Shown here: positions 45,631-53,107 of the stretch, piece by piece | Position numbering within the stretch: position 1 is the stretch's first letter | Layout of the letters: each line of letters opens with the position of its first letter | Assembly (NCBI RefSeq): GCF_009362785.1 | Contig: NZ_WHNQ01000029.1 | Location: 1 to 64,000, forward strand | Source of the DNA: Paraburkholderia atlantica | GTDB lineage: Bacteria; Pseudomonadota; Gammaproteobacteria; Burkholderiales; Burkholderiaceae | DNA: 64,000 nt | Direction: 5' to 3' | Position numbers and translations under genes: made by a program | Notes under the pieces: generated by a model | Databases searched by the model: none | The model's input: the letters and a program-made list of their open reading frames with translations, nothing else | What the model was told of the DNA's origin: nothing

Positions 45631-45917
45631 TTGGGAATTCAGGAGCCCACTGAGTGGCGTTTGACTTATGTCATCGAGAAACATCGGGCCTCGATGCGGA
45701 ATGACATAGGTGTCGACCGGTTGCAGGCGTGTAACGTTGCATTGGATCGCGCGCTAAAAAAGAAACGACGAACAACTGGGCGGATGCACTCGAGCAAGCT
45801 GCTGAACAGCTCTCACAGCATTTTGGAAGGACTCGCGCGGAGTTGCGTCTGCGTGGTGCAATGCAACCTGAACTGCCATTTGAGGCCTATGGCACTTACG
45901 ATTTGAATTTCATATAA
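45631..45917 (+). pseudogene. Small ORF readable only through a -1 shift at an A6G slippery site
   Basis: Frame 0 from TTG 45631 (behind GGAATTCAGGAG-like sequence further upstream) reads ...VDRLQACNVALDRALKK up to CTA AAA AAG (45754-45762). The next frame, reached by slipping back one base on the heptamer A AAA AAG (45756-45762), continues as ETTNNWADALEQAAEQLSQH and FGRTRAELRLRGAMQPELPF to a stop at 45915-45917. The continuation looks like real protein, whereas frame 0 beyond the site does not. It is either programmed frameshifting or a simple indel in the A-run. The family is unknown. Nothing else is seen in 45517-46246 apart from the nifA leader. Confidence 0.4.
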
Positions 45918-46246
45918 CGAAACCGCTTCTGCCTTCCTTCAACGCTGGCAGCGTTCGACCGAGACTAGGATCCTCGACTGACTGTGCGGGTTGCCGTTGA
46001 CCCGAATTTGTCGTGAAACCTACGTCTTTTTTGGTTAGTATGCTAGCCGCGAACGGAGGGGCCCCGTTGCCTCTGTTTGCAGCTTCCCGACGCCATTGCT
46101 GCGATTTTGTCATTTTTGTCGAGTTTGGCGATGCCTGAGCACAGCGGCATCCCGAATTCGGCTGCCACCAACGCGACTATGGCTCTGCCGTTGTGCCGAG
46201 CCGTCTCCGTCACTGCGTTGACGAGTTGTCGCTGGAGCCCGAATCT

Positions 46247-47893
46247 ATGTCGCATTCTCTTATCAACGAGAGCCCTTCCGATTTCGATGTAGTGGCCCAA
46301 GTGCTAAAAGCGCTGGCCTCATCCCGTAATGCGGAGCACGCGTTGAAGAGGTCGCTGTGGTTTCTGTCGCGTGCGAGAGGCTGGCGGTCCGCGTTCATCG
46401 CCGTCGAGCAGCCGGATGGAAAGCTTGGCGGCCTGTGTAGCACGGGACTGTCAGACGGCTGGCGAGAAGGTATGCGTTTTCCCTCCGGTGAAGGGATCGT
46501 AGGGCGGATACAGGAAAGCGAGTCCGCCGTGGTTGTGTCTGAGTTGGATGGTGACCCAATGTTCGACGACCGCACGGGGGCTGTTCGTGTTTCCAATGCC
46601 GAGCGTGTCGCTCTACTTGGGACACCGATCCGGCACGAAGGACGGCCGCTCGGGGTGCTCGTAGCACTTTGTGAGAATCCGGACGGGAAGCGTGTTTTCG
46701 CAGACGATCTCCAAATTTTGGAAGTAATTGCTGCGCCAATGGGCAGGGCACTTCTCCTTGAGCGTGAGGCGAATCCGAACCGCAAAAGCGTGCAGGAGGA
46801 GATTAGTCGCCGACGGAACGCGGCCCCTCCTATATCTCAAGTCGATTGGGCAATCGGCCGATCTGCGTCGATGCAGCACGTATTCGCGCAGGTCCATCAG
46901 GTCGCGCCTGCGAGAACGACGGTGCTCTTGCGCGGCGAGAGCGGCACCGGCAAGGAGTTGATCGCGCGTGCAATCTATCGTTTGTCCCCGCGCAAGGACC
47001 AGCCATTCGTCTCGGTGAATTGTGCGGCGCTCACGGAAACACTGCTGGAAAGCGAGCTGTTTGGCCACGAGAAGGGGGCGTTCACGGGCGCGCAAACTCA
47101 GCGAAAGGGGCGCTTCGAATTGGCGCACGGCGGAACACTTTTCCTCGACGAGATAGGTGATATATCGCCGTCGTTCCAAGCGAAACTCCTGCGCGTTCTG
47201 CAGGAGCGGGAGTTCGAGCGGGTAGGAGGGACAACGCCCGTGAGAGTTGACGTGAGGCTCATCGTAGCAACTAATCGCAGTCTGGAACAAATGGTGAGAG
47301 AGGGCGAATTCCGAGCGGATCTTTACTACCGCATTAACGTGGTGAGCATCGTGTTGCCGCCGCTGCGCGAGCGCCGGGAAGACATCCCCGAGATGGCGCA
47401 ATACTTCCTTAACCGCTTTAATCGGGAGAACGGTCGCGCTCTGCATTTCAACGAGGAAGCGTTGCGCGTGCTGTCGAGTTGTTACTGGCCCGGAAATGTG
47501 CGCGAGCTCGAAAACTGCATTGAGCGGACTGCGACAATGGCGCATCATGACACGATTGGTCGTTCTTCGTTTCTCTGCGAGATCGACCGGTGCCTCACGA
47601 AGGTGTTGCATCATGTGGAGCGAGAAGACGCAGTACGTCCGGCACGCTCGTCGGACGTTACAGTCAGTAACGCGCTGAACGTTCCCGCGAAATTCGGCGC
47701 CCCGGAGCGCGATGCCCGCGGTCTCGGCATGCACTCTGGTGAGCACATCCCTGAGGACGAGCGTGAGCGGTTGCTCTGGGCCATGGAGCGCTGCGGTTGG
47801 GTGCAGGCAAAGGCGGCACGCCTGCTCGGCATTACGGCGCGGCAGATCGGCTATGCACTGCGCAAGCACGGAATCAAACTACGCCGCTTCTAA
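46247..47893 (+). CDS. nifA: Sigma-54-dependent activator of nitrogen-fixation genes
   Basis: A 548-aa NifA: an N-terminal GAF domain (residues about 15-170), an AAA+ domain with Walker A GESGTGKE (230-237), the sigma-54 contact loop GAFTGA (277-282) and Walker B TLFLDEI (297-303), then a C-terminal Fis-type helix-turn-helix (KAARLLGITARQIGYALRKH). Cysteines C412, C424, C444 and C449 follow the C-x11-C-x19-C-x4-C pattern that marks oxygen-sensitive rhizobial NifA, so activity should need low oxygen without NifL. ATG 46247 (GGAG ten bases before) is preferred to GTG 46193. It activates the nifE operon just downstream through the sigma-54 site at 48115. Confidence 0.96.
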   Translation: MSHSLINESPSDFDVVAQVLKALASSRNAEHALKRSLWFLSRARGWRSAFIAVEQPDGKLGGLCSTGLSDGWREGMRFPSGEGIVGRIQESESAVVVSELDGDPMFDDRTGAVRVSNAERVALLGTPIRHEGRPLGVLVALCENPDGKRVFADDLQILEVIAAPMGRALLLEREANPNRKSVQEEISRRRNAAPPISQVDWAIGRSASMQHVFAQVHQVAPARTTVLLRGESGTGKELIARAIYRLSPRKDQPFVSVNCAALTETLLESELFGHEKGAFTGAQTQRKGRFELAHGGTLFLDEIGDISPSFQAKLLRVLQEREFERVGGTTPVRVDVRLIVATNRSLEQMVREGEFRADLYYRINVVSIVLPPLRERREDIPEMAQYFLNRFNRENGRALHFNEEALRVLSSCYWPGNVRELENCIERTATMAHHDTIGRSSFLCEIDRCLTKVLHHVEREDAVRPARSSDVTVSNALNVPAKFGAPERDARGLGMHSGEHIPEDERERLLWAMERCGWVQAKAARLLGITARQIGYALRKHGIKLRRF

Positions 47894-48114
47894 GAAAGCG
47901 AAGCTTGAGGTCACGCCTTGGACGGCTCCGATATTTCGTCTGCTCGGTATGCAAAGCGAAGCGCGCGTGGAACACAGCACGCGCATGGTCTGAAAGAAGG
48001 TCGATAAGTATGTTGTGTCGCAATCCGTTCAACTCCGACAAAGCGCTGGTTTAAGTTGACGCTGCTACTACAGTGCCCGATCCCCCACGCTGCGGATGCC
48101 TGCGGGTTCGAGCC

Positions 48115-48131
48115 GTGGTATGGAACTTGCA
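48115..48131 (+). promoter_or_regulatory. Sigma-54 (-24/-12) promoter of the nifE operon
   Basis: GTGGTATGGAACTTGCA has TGG at 48116-48118 and TTGC at 48127-48130, with exactly ten bases between the invariant GG and GC, as required for RpoN. Transcription would start near 48142, which excludes an upstream nifE start at 48137 and supports ATG 48167. A clear NifA upstream site (TGT-N10-ACA) was not found; TGT-N10-TCA near 48020 is one base off. Confidence 0.8.
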
Positions 48132-48166
48132 ATTAGTTGTGGACCTCATATTGTCAGGATTCTCCA

Positions 48167-49660
48167 ATGTGGTTCAAGGCTAGGACTGCAGATATTTTCG
48201 ACGAACCCGGTTGCGCGAAGAATAGGGCGAAAAGTGAGACGGAGCGCAGACAAGGCTGCGCCAAGCAACTTCCGCCAGGAGCGACTGCTGGCGGTTGTGC
48301 ATTCGATGGAGCTCGGATTGCACTTCAGCCCGTGGTTGACGTAGCGCACCTTGTGCACGGGCCGATTGCGTGCGAGGGCAACTCGTGGGATAACCGTCCC
48401 GCGGCATCCTCCGGGTCGATGCTCTATCGGACCGCGTTCACGACTGATCTAAGTGAGATCGATGTAATCTATGGCGGCGAGAGACGGCTGTTCAGAAGTA
48501 TTCGCGAGATTATCCAAAAATATGATCCCCCTGCCGTGTTTGTCTATCAGACGTGCGTCACCGCGTTGATCGGTGACAATATAGAGGCAGTGTGTAAGCA
48601 AGCGTCAAAGAAATTCGGCAAACCTGTGATACCGGTCAACGCGCCCGGTTTCGCCGGGTCGAAAAACTTCGGCAATAAACTCGGTGGGGAGGCGGTTTTC
48701 GATCATGTAATCGGCTCGCGTGAGCCCGCTCACACAACGCCGTTCGACATCAATATCATCGGCGAATACAACCTCTCGGGGGAGTTGTGGCAGACGAAGC
48801 CGCTCTTCGACGCGCTTGGTATCCGTATCTTGGCTTGCATCTCTGGTGATGCTCGCTACAGTGACATCGCGAGCGCTCACCGCGCGAAGGTAAATATGGT
48901 GGTGTGCTCAAAGTCGATGATTAACATTGCCACAAAGATGCAGCGGAAATACGACATTCCCTATTTCGAGGGCTCTTTCTACGGAATCGGCGATGTGAGC
49001 GATGCGTTGCGCCAAGTCGCCAAGCTGCTGGTGCAAAGGGGTGCGCCCGACGATCTGATCAAACGCGCCGATCGCTTGATTGAAGCAGAAGAGGAGCGCG
49101 CGTGGGCGCGCATTGCGCCATACCGGGCGCGCCTCGATGGAAAGCGCGTGCTGCTGATTACAGGCGGTGTGAAATCCTGGTCGCTTGTTGCGGCGTTGCA
49201 AGAGGTGGGGCTCGAGATCGTTGGCACCAGTGTGAAGAAAAGCACCGAGAAAGACAAGGAAAGGATCAAGGAGATCATGGGCGATGACGCGCGCATAGTC
49301 GACAATATGACGGCAAGCGAAATGTACGGCATGCTCCGCGAGTCGCAGGCCGACATCATGCTGTCCGGCGGGCGCTCGCAGTTTGTCGCGCTAAAGGCGC
49401 GGGTGCCTTGGCTTGATGTCAATCAAGAACGCCATCATCCATATGCCGGGTATGAGGGAATCGTCGAGCTGGTGCACGAGATTGACCGCGCAATCAGCAA
49501 CCCGGTCTGGCAGCAGGTGCGCATTCCAGCTCCGTGGGACGACAAAGGCGAAGGGCTCTGTGGCGAGCGAATGGAGTTCACGGAGCGCATGACAGAACAG
49601 TCGCCGCGTGCAAGCGCGCGGGATTGCCCGAAGGGCCTTCGACCCAGCGTCGCGGCCTGA
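48167..49660 (+). CDS. nifE: Nitrogenase cofactor scaffold subunit
   Basis: A 497-aa NifD-like scaffold on which, with NifN, FeMo-cofactor is assembled. Typical blocks are GPIACEGNSWDNRP, LYRTAFTTDLSEIDVIYGGE, KYDPPAVFVYQTCVTALIGD, SKKFGKPVIPVNAPGFAGSK and SGGRSQFVALKARVPWLDVN, and the cysteines expected in the first two are present. ATG 48167 is preceded by CAGGATTCTCC and lies about 25 bases past the predicted transcription start. Cytoplasmic heterotetramer with NifN, encoded 21 bases downstream. Confidence 0.96.
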   Translation: MWFKARTADIFDEPGCAKNRAKSETERRQGCAKQLPPGATAGGCAFDGARIALQPVVDVAHLVHGPIACEGNSWDNRPAASSGSMLYRTAFTTDLSEIDVIYGGERRLFRSIREIIQKYDPPAVFVYQTCVTALIGDNIEAVCKQASKKFGKPVIPVNAPGFAGSKNFGNKLGGEAVFDHVIGSREPAHTTPFDINIIGEYNLSGELWQTKPLFDALGIRILACISGDARYSDIASAHRAKVNMVVCSKSMINIATKMQRKYDIPYFEGSFYGIGDVSDALRQVAKLLVQRGAPDDLIKRADRLIEAEEERAWARIAPYRARLDGKRVLLITGGVKSWSLVAALQEVGLEIVGTSVKKSTEKDKERIKEIMGDDARIVDNMTASEMYGMLRESQADIMLSGGRSQFVALKARVPWLDVNQERHHPYAGYEGIVELVHEIDRAISNPVWQQVRIPAPWDDKGEGLCGERMEFTERMTEQSPRASARDCPKGLRPSVAA

Positions 49661-49681
49661 ACATAGCGGAGTGCAGACACA

Positions 49682-51043
49682 ATGGCAAACGTCGTCGAAC
49701 TAGGGAAAGCCTGTACGGTCAACCCGCTAAAAATGAGCCAGCCGCTTGGCGCGAGTTATGCCGCCATGGGACTCGATGCGTGCATGCCGGTGATGCACGG
49801 TTCGCAGGGCTGCACGTCGTTCGGCCTCGTCCTGTTGGTGCGCCATTTCAAGGAGGCCATCCCGTTGCAGACCACTGCAATGAATGAGGTCACTACCATT
49901 CTGGGCGGATTTGAAAACGTCGAAACGGCGCTACTAAACATCTGCAAGCGCGCGGCGCCGAAAATCATCGTGCTTTGCTCGACAGGGCTGACTGAGGCCA
50001 ACGGGGAAGATGTCGCCGGTCATCTCGCGATGGTGCGCAAACGCAAGCCAGAGTTGAGCAATACCGAACTCGTGTACGTATCGACGCCAGACTACATTGG
50101 CGCATTCGAGGACGGCTACAGGCGCGCCATCGTTGCAATCGTGAAGGCGCTTGTCAAGCCGCTGCCAACCGTGCAGCGACAGGTCAACGTGCTGCCCGGC
50201 AGTCATCTGTCACCCAGCGATATCGACGAGTTGCGAGAGATCATTGAGGCATTCGGGTTAGTTCCGATCATATTGCCAGACGTCTCCGGTTCGCTCGATG
50301 GCCACATTGCTCCCGACTGGCGCGGGACCACGCTGGGCGGGACTTCTCTCGACCAGATACGCGCCGCAGGTGCGTCGACATTCACCTTCGGCGTGGGCGA
50401 GCAAACGCGCGACGGTGCGCAGGCACTGGAGACGATCGCAGGCATCCCATTCGAAATTTTTGAGCGGCTCACAGGGCTCGAACCGAACGACCGGCTCTTG
50501 CATCGCCTTGCGCGATTGTCAGACCGGGAGGTCCCGATCAGATACCAGAGGCAGCGCAGCCAACTGCTGGATGCAATGCTCGACAGCCATTTTTACATAG
50601 GTGGCATCAAGGTGGCCTTGGGCGCAGAACCGGATTTGCTGCTTGCAATCGGTTCGCTGTTGCACGAAATCGGCGCCGAGTTGCCAGTCTGCGTCAGCAC
50701 GACTACATCGGCGTCGCATGCGCTACTGCCGACGAGCGAGGTCGTGCTCGGTGACCTTGAGGACATGGAACGAGGCGCGGGGGATTGCGACCTGCTTATT
50801 ACGCATTCGCACGGCCGGCAGATGGCCGCGCGTCTCGGCAAGCCTCTGTTGCGCATAGGCTTCCCCGTATTCGACCGGGTCGGCAATGCCCATCGATGCC
50901 AGGTCGGCTATCGTGGAACGATGAACCTCGTCTTCGAACTCGCGAATCTATTAATCGATCGAGTTACGCACCACCGCTCGGCCGACTGGGCTCTGCCGCA
51001 GTCGTCGCTCGACCTCGCTGCGCCAGTCGCTAACGCGGAGTAA
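49682..51043 (+). CDS. nifN: Nitrogenase cofactor scaffold subunit
   Basis: A 453-aa NifK-like partner of NifE. Seen: KACTVNPLKMSQPLGASYAA, MPVMHGSQGCTSFGLVLLVR, AMNEVTTILGGFENVETALL and SHLSPSDIDELREIIEAFGL, then LITHSHGRQMAARLGKPLLR near the end. ATG 49682 follows GGAGTGCAGACACA. It lies between nifE and nifX in the sigma-54 operon. Confidence 0.96.
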   Translation: MANVVELGKACTVNPLKMSQPLGASYAAMGLDACMPVMHGSQGCTSFGLVLLVRHFKEAIPLQTTAMNEVTTILGGFENVETALLNICKRAAPKIIVLCSTGLTEANGEDVAGHLAMVRKRKPELSNTELVYVSTPDYIGAFEDGYRRAIVAIVKALVKPLPTVQRQVNVLPGSHLSPSDIDELREIIEAFGLVPIILPDVSGSLDGHIAPDWRGTTLGGTSLDQIRAAGASTFTFGVGEQTRDGAQALETIAGIPFEIFERLTGLEPNDRLLHRLARLSDREVPIRYQRQRSQLLDAMLDSHFYIGGIKVALGAEPDLLLAIGSLLHEIGAELPVCVSTTTSASHALLPTSEVVLGDLEDMERGAGDCDLLITHSHGRQMAARLGKPLLRIGFPVFDRVGNAHRCQVGYRGTMNLVFELANLLIDRVTHHRSADWALPQSSLDLAAPVANAE

Positions 51044-51094
51044 GGAATTCCGGTCGTCGCGACCATTGCATGCAAATCATGAGGGAACCATTGC

Positions 51095-51508
51095 ATGAAA
51101 ATCGCATTTGCCACGCAGGACAAACTGCATGTCGACGCGCACTTTGGCTGGGCGAAAAGCATTGTTATCTTCGATGTGACGGCGGAGGGGTACGCGTTCG
51201 TGGAAGCCTTCGATTTTGGCGGCAAGTTAGAGGAGGACGGCGACGAAGATAAGCTTGCACCGAAGCTGGACGCGATCCGCGGTTGCGCGATCCTGTACGT
51301 TGCCGCAATCGGTGGTTCAGGAGCGGCGCGCGTCGTAGCGCTGAAGGTGCATCCAGTCAAGGTGCCACAGCTGGAGCCAATTGAGGACATCCTTATCAAG
51401 CTTAGGGATGTCCTGAAAGGTACGCCACCGCCGTGGTTGCGCAAGGCGCTAACCAGAAATGTGCGCTCATTCGACTTGGCCGAGGATGACGAGGTATCTC
51501 ATGGCTAA
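51095..51508 (+). CDS. nifX: FeMo-cofactor carrier
   Basis: A 137-aa NifX/NafY-type protein that binds cofactor precursors. It opens MKIAFATQDKLHVDAHFGWA, has CAILYVAAIGGSGAARVVAL mid-protein and ends ELPxx-like KLRDVLKGTPPPWLRKAL. Its stop overlaps an ATG (51501) that starts a short frame leading into the next gene. Third gene of the nifE operon. Confidence 0.93.
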   Translation: MKIAFATQDKLHVDAHFGWAKSIVIFDVTAEGYAFVEAFDFGGKLEEDGDEDKLAPKLDAIRGCAILYVAAIGGSGAARVVALKVHPVKVPQLEPIEDILIKLRDVLKGTPPPWLRKALTRNVRSFDLAEDDEVSHG

Positions 51509-51581
51509 AGCCACTGTTGACAAGACCGCCACTTTGCGGACAGCGACAACTGAGGCGCGTCCTTTTACCACGGGAGGGGGC

Positions 51582-51800
51582 ATGAGTGACCCGAATGAAC
51601 TGAAGGTGCGCCTGAAGACACTCAATACACGGGCCATTCAGGCCAAGATGGATCTCCACGACCTTTCGGAGGATCTTCCGACTAGGTGGGAAGAGATATT
51701 GACGGTTGCGCAGCTCTGTCACGAGGCTCACGCCGCGCTGATGGACGCGCGCAAGGCCGCGGCAGCGGCTCTCGACGAAGCGCCTGGGAGCCGGAGATGA
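51582..51800 (+). CDS. DUF683 / CCE_0567-type nif-associated protein
   Basis: A 72-aa helical-hairpin protein. LNTRAIQAKMDLHDLSEDLP followed by WEEILTVAQ matches the small DUF683 family usually found with nifX; a cyanobacterial member binds metal as a four-helix bundle. ATG 51582 has a strong GGGAGGGG site; the same frame is open back to ATG 51501. In many diazotrophs a DUF269 gene lies between nifX and this one; here only about 70 bases do. Confidence 0.88.
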   Translation: MSDPNELKVRLKTLNTRAIQAKMDLHDLSEDLPTRWEEILTVAQLCHEAHAALMDARKAAAAALDEAPGSRR

Positions 51801-52099
51801 GCGAGATTTTTTGCGTAAAGCTACCTAGCGGGGAGATGTGGACGCCTACCTTTGTCTCCGCCCTTGATGATGAGAAGTGTATCGGCTGCGGACGATGCTT
51901 CCGGTCGTGTTCTCGTGGGGTCCTGCAGCTCGTCGGTGTAGACGAGGGGGGCGAGCTTACCCCGGTAGGCGAGGATGACGACGACGAGTACGAAAAGAAG
52001 GTTATGACTATTGCGCGCCGGGAGTTGTGTATCGGTTGCACGGCATGCGCGAGGATATGCCCAAAAAAGTGCTACACGCACGCGGTGGCCATGGTCTGA
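51797..52099 (+). CDS. Nitrogenase-associated 2[4Fe-4S] ferredoxin (FdxB type)
   Basis: A 100-aa ferredoxin with two clusters: CIGCGRCFRSC around residue 32 and CIGCTACARICPKKC near the end. An acidic insertion (GEDDDDEYEKK) lies between them, as is usual for the nif-linked FdxB family. Its ATG overlaps the stop of the DUF683 gene (ATGA). It is expected to donate electrons in cofactor synthesis. Confidence 0.92.
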   Translation: MSEIFCVKLPSGEMWTPTFVSALDDEKCIGCGRCFRSCSRGVLQLVGVDEGGELTPVGEDDDDEYEKKVMTIARRELCIGCTACARICPKKCYTHAVAMV

Positions 52100-52115
52100 G
52101 CCACAAAGGACGGTG

Positions 52116-52685
52116 ATGGACTTCTACACGACGTTGATGCGTCACGCTGTGGACAGCAACGATTCCACGGTTCTTGCCCTCGCTGGGGTACTCTCGGCGG
52201 CGTTCGGCCAAGCCGGCGTGCACACACTGCCCATCCGCGGGTTGAATCTGGATGAAACCCACTGGCTGCTCGCGCATTGGTTTCCCGGCGTCGACAGCGC
52301 CCTTTTCTTGCAACTGGCCGCCTCGCCTGCGGCGTGGCGCCAGCGGTCGTGCGACGACGAGGTCGGAGACCTCGCAAACCTGTTGAAGGCACATGCTGAT
52401 CCGCTCGCAGGCACAACGATTGAAATCCATTGCGTTTCGCATGCGCTCGCCTGCGCCTGTGCGGGGCACAAACACCTGTGGCAGGAGCTGCGCCTTCGCT
52501 CGCGTAGCGAATTGCCGGTGCTGTTGGGCTATTGGTTTCCGCGGCTGGCGCAAAAAAACGTTCACGGTATGAAGTGGAAGAAATTCCTCTACAAGCAACT
52601 GTGCGAGCGTGAGGCGTTGCTTGTCTGCAAGTCTTCAAACTGCGCGGAGTGTGGCGACTTCGCGGATTGCTTCGGACCAGATTGA
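52116..52685 (+). CDS. nifQ: Molybdenum-supply protein
   Basis: A 189-aa NifQ that delivers a Mo-Fe-S cluster for FeMo-cofactor. The C-terminal cysteine motif C-x4-C-x2-C-x5-C is complete in CKSSNCAECGDFADC. The N-terminal part with LPIRGLNLDETHWLLAHWFP is typical. ATG 52116 follows AAAGGACGGTG. Last recognised gene of the nifE operon. Confidence 0.95.
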   Translation: MDFYTTLMRHAVDSNDSTVLALAGVLSAAFGQAGVHTLPIRGLNLDETHWLLAHWFPGVDSALFLQLAASPAAWRQRSCDDEVGDLANLLKAHADPLAGTTIEIHCVSHALACACAGHKHLWQELRLRSRSELPVLLGYWFPRLAQKNVHGMKWKKFLYKQLCEREALLVCKSSNCAECGDFADCFGPD

Positions 52686-53047
52686 TGGTCTGGCTACCGA
52701 CGATACGTGGCCATGCGGGGCCTTGGCATATTCGCCGTGACGGTGAGCTACAAATGCTCAGGAGATACTTTAACGATTGCCAGCTGATTGCGTTCAGCGC
52801 GGATCAAGGTGTTAAGCGTGGATGTCATCATGTCTTCCTATGCGTCATCGCCTCCGGGTTTCTCGTCGCACACGACTGTACCGAGGCTGCAAACAACCTA
52901 GAATCCTCGGTGCATCTCGCACCCGAGGATTTCCTGCTCGGCTCCCCGGCGCACGCGGTGACCCGTACTTGGCTCGGTGGCATCGCTGCGCTGGCGCATT
53001 GCTACTCGTATAGCCTTGCGATTGTGGGATGCCCTTGCCGCTTGTAG
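52685..53047 (+). CDS. Hypothetical ORF coupled to nifQ, unrecognised
   Basis: A 120-aa frame whose ATG overlaps the nifQ stop (TGATG), which would allow translational coupling. It contains RRDGELQMLRRYFNDCQLIA and FLLGSPAHAVTRTWLGGIAA and five cysteines, two in the last five residues (GCPCRL). No family is recognised and no membrane or signal segment is clear. It may be a nif-associated protein or chance reading through of the operon's tail. Confidence 0.35.
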   Translation: MVWLPTIRGHAGPWHIRRDGELQMLRRYFNDCQLIAFSADQGVKRGCHHVFLCVIASGFLVAHDCTEAANNLESSVHLAPEDFLLGSPAHAVTRTWLGGIAALAHCYSYSLAIVGCPCRL

Positions 53048-53107
53048 CGCTGACCATTGCGCGGACTGGGGCGGATAAACAAGTAATTGCGAGGCATAGT
53101 CTGACGA

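Noticed and set aside
46124..46140. Sigma-54 promoter for nifA (TTGGCGATGCCTGAGC)
   Set aside because: GG/GC spacing fits but the -12 element GAGC lacks the TT of TTGC, and the -24 element is weak.
46613..47869. 418-codon ORF antisense to nifA
   Set aside because: Shadow of a GC-rich gene; nifA on the plus strand has every expected motif and the antisense product resembles nothing.
48018..48035. NifA upstream activator site
   Set aside because: Reads TGT-N10-TCA; one fixed base differs, so it is mentioned but not annotated.
52072..52638. 188-codon ORF antisense to nifQ
   Set aside because: NifQ cysteine motif on the plus strand is complete; the antisense frame is arginine-rich shadow.
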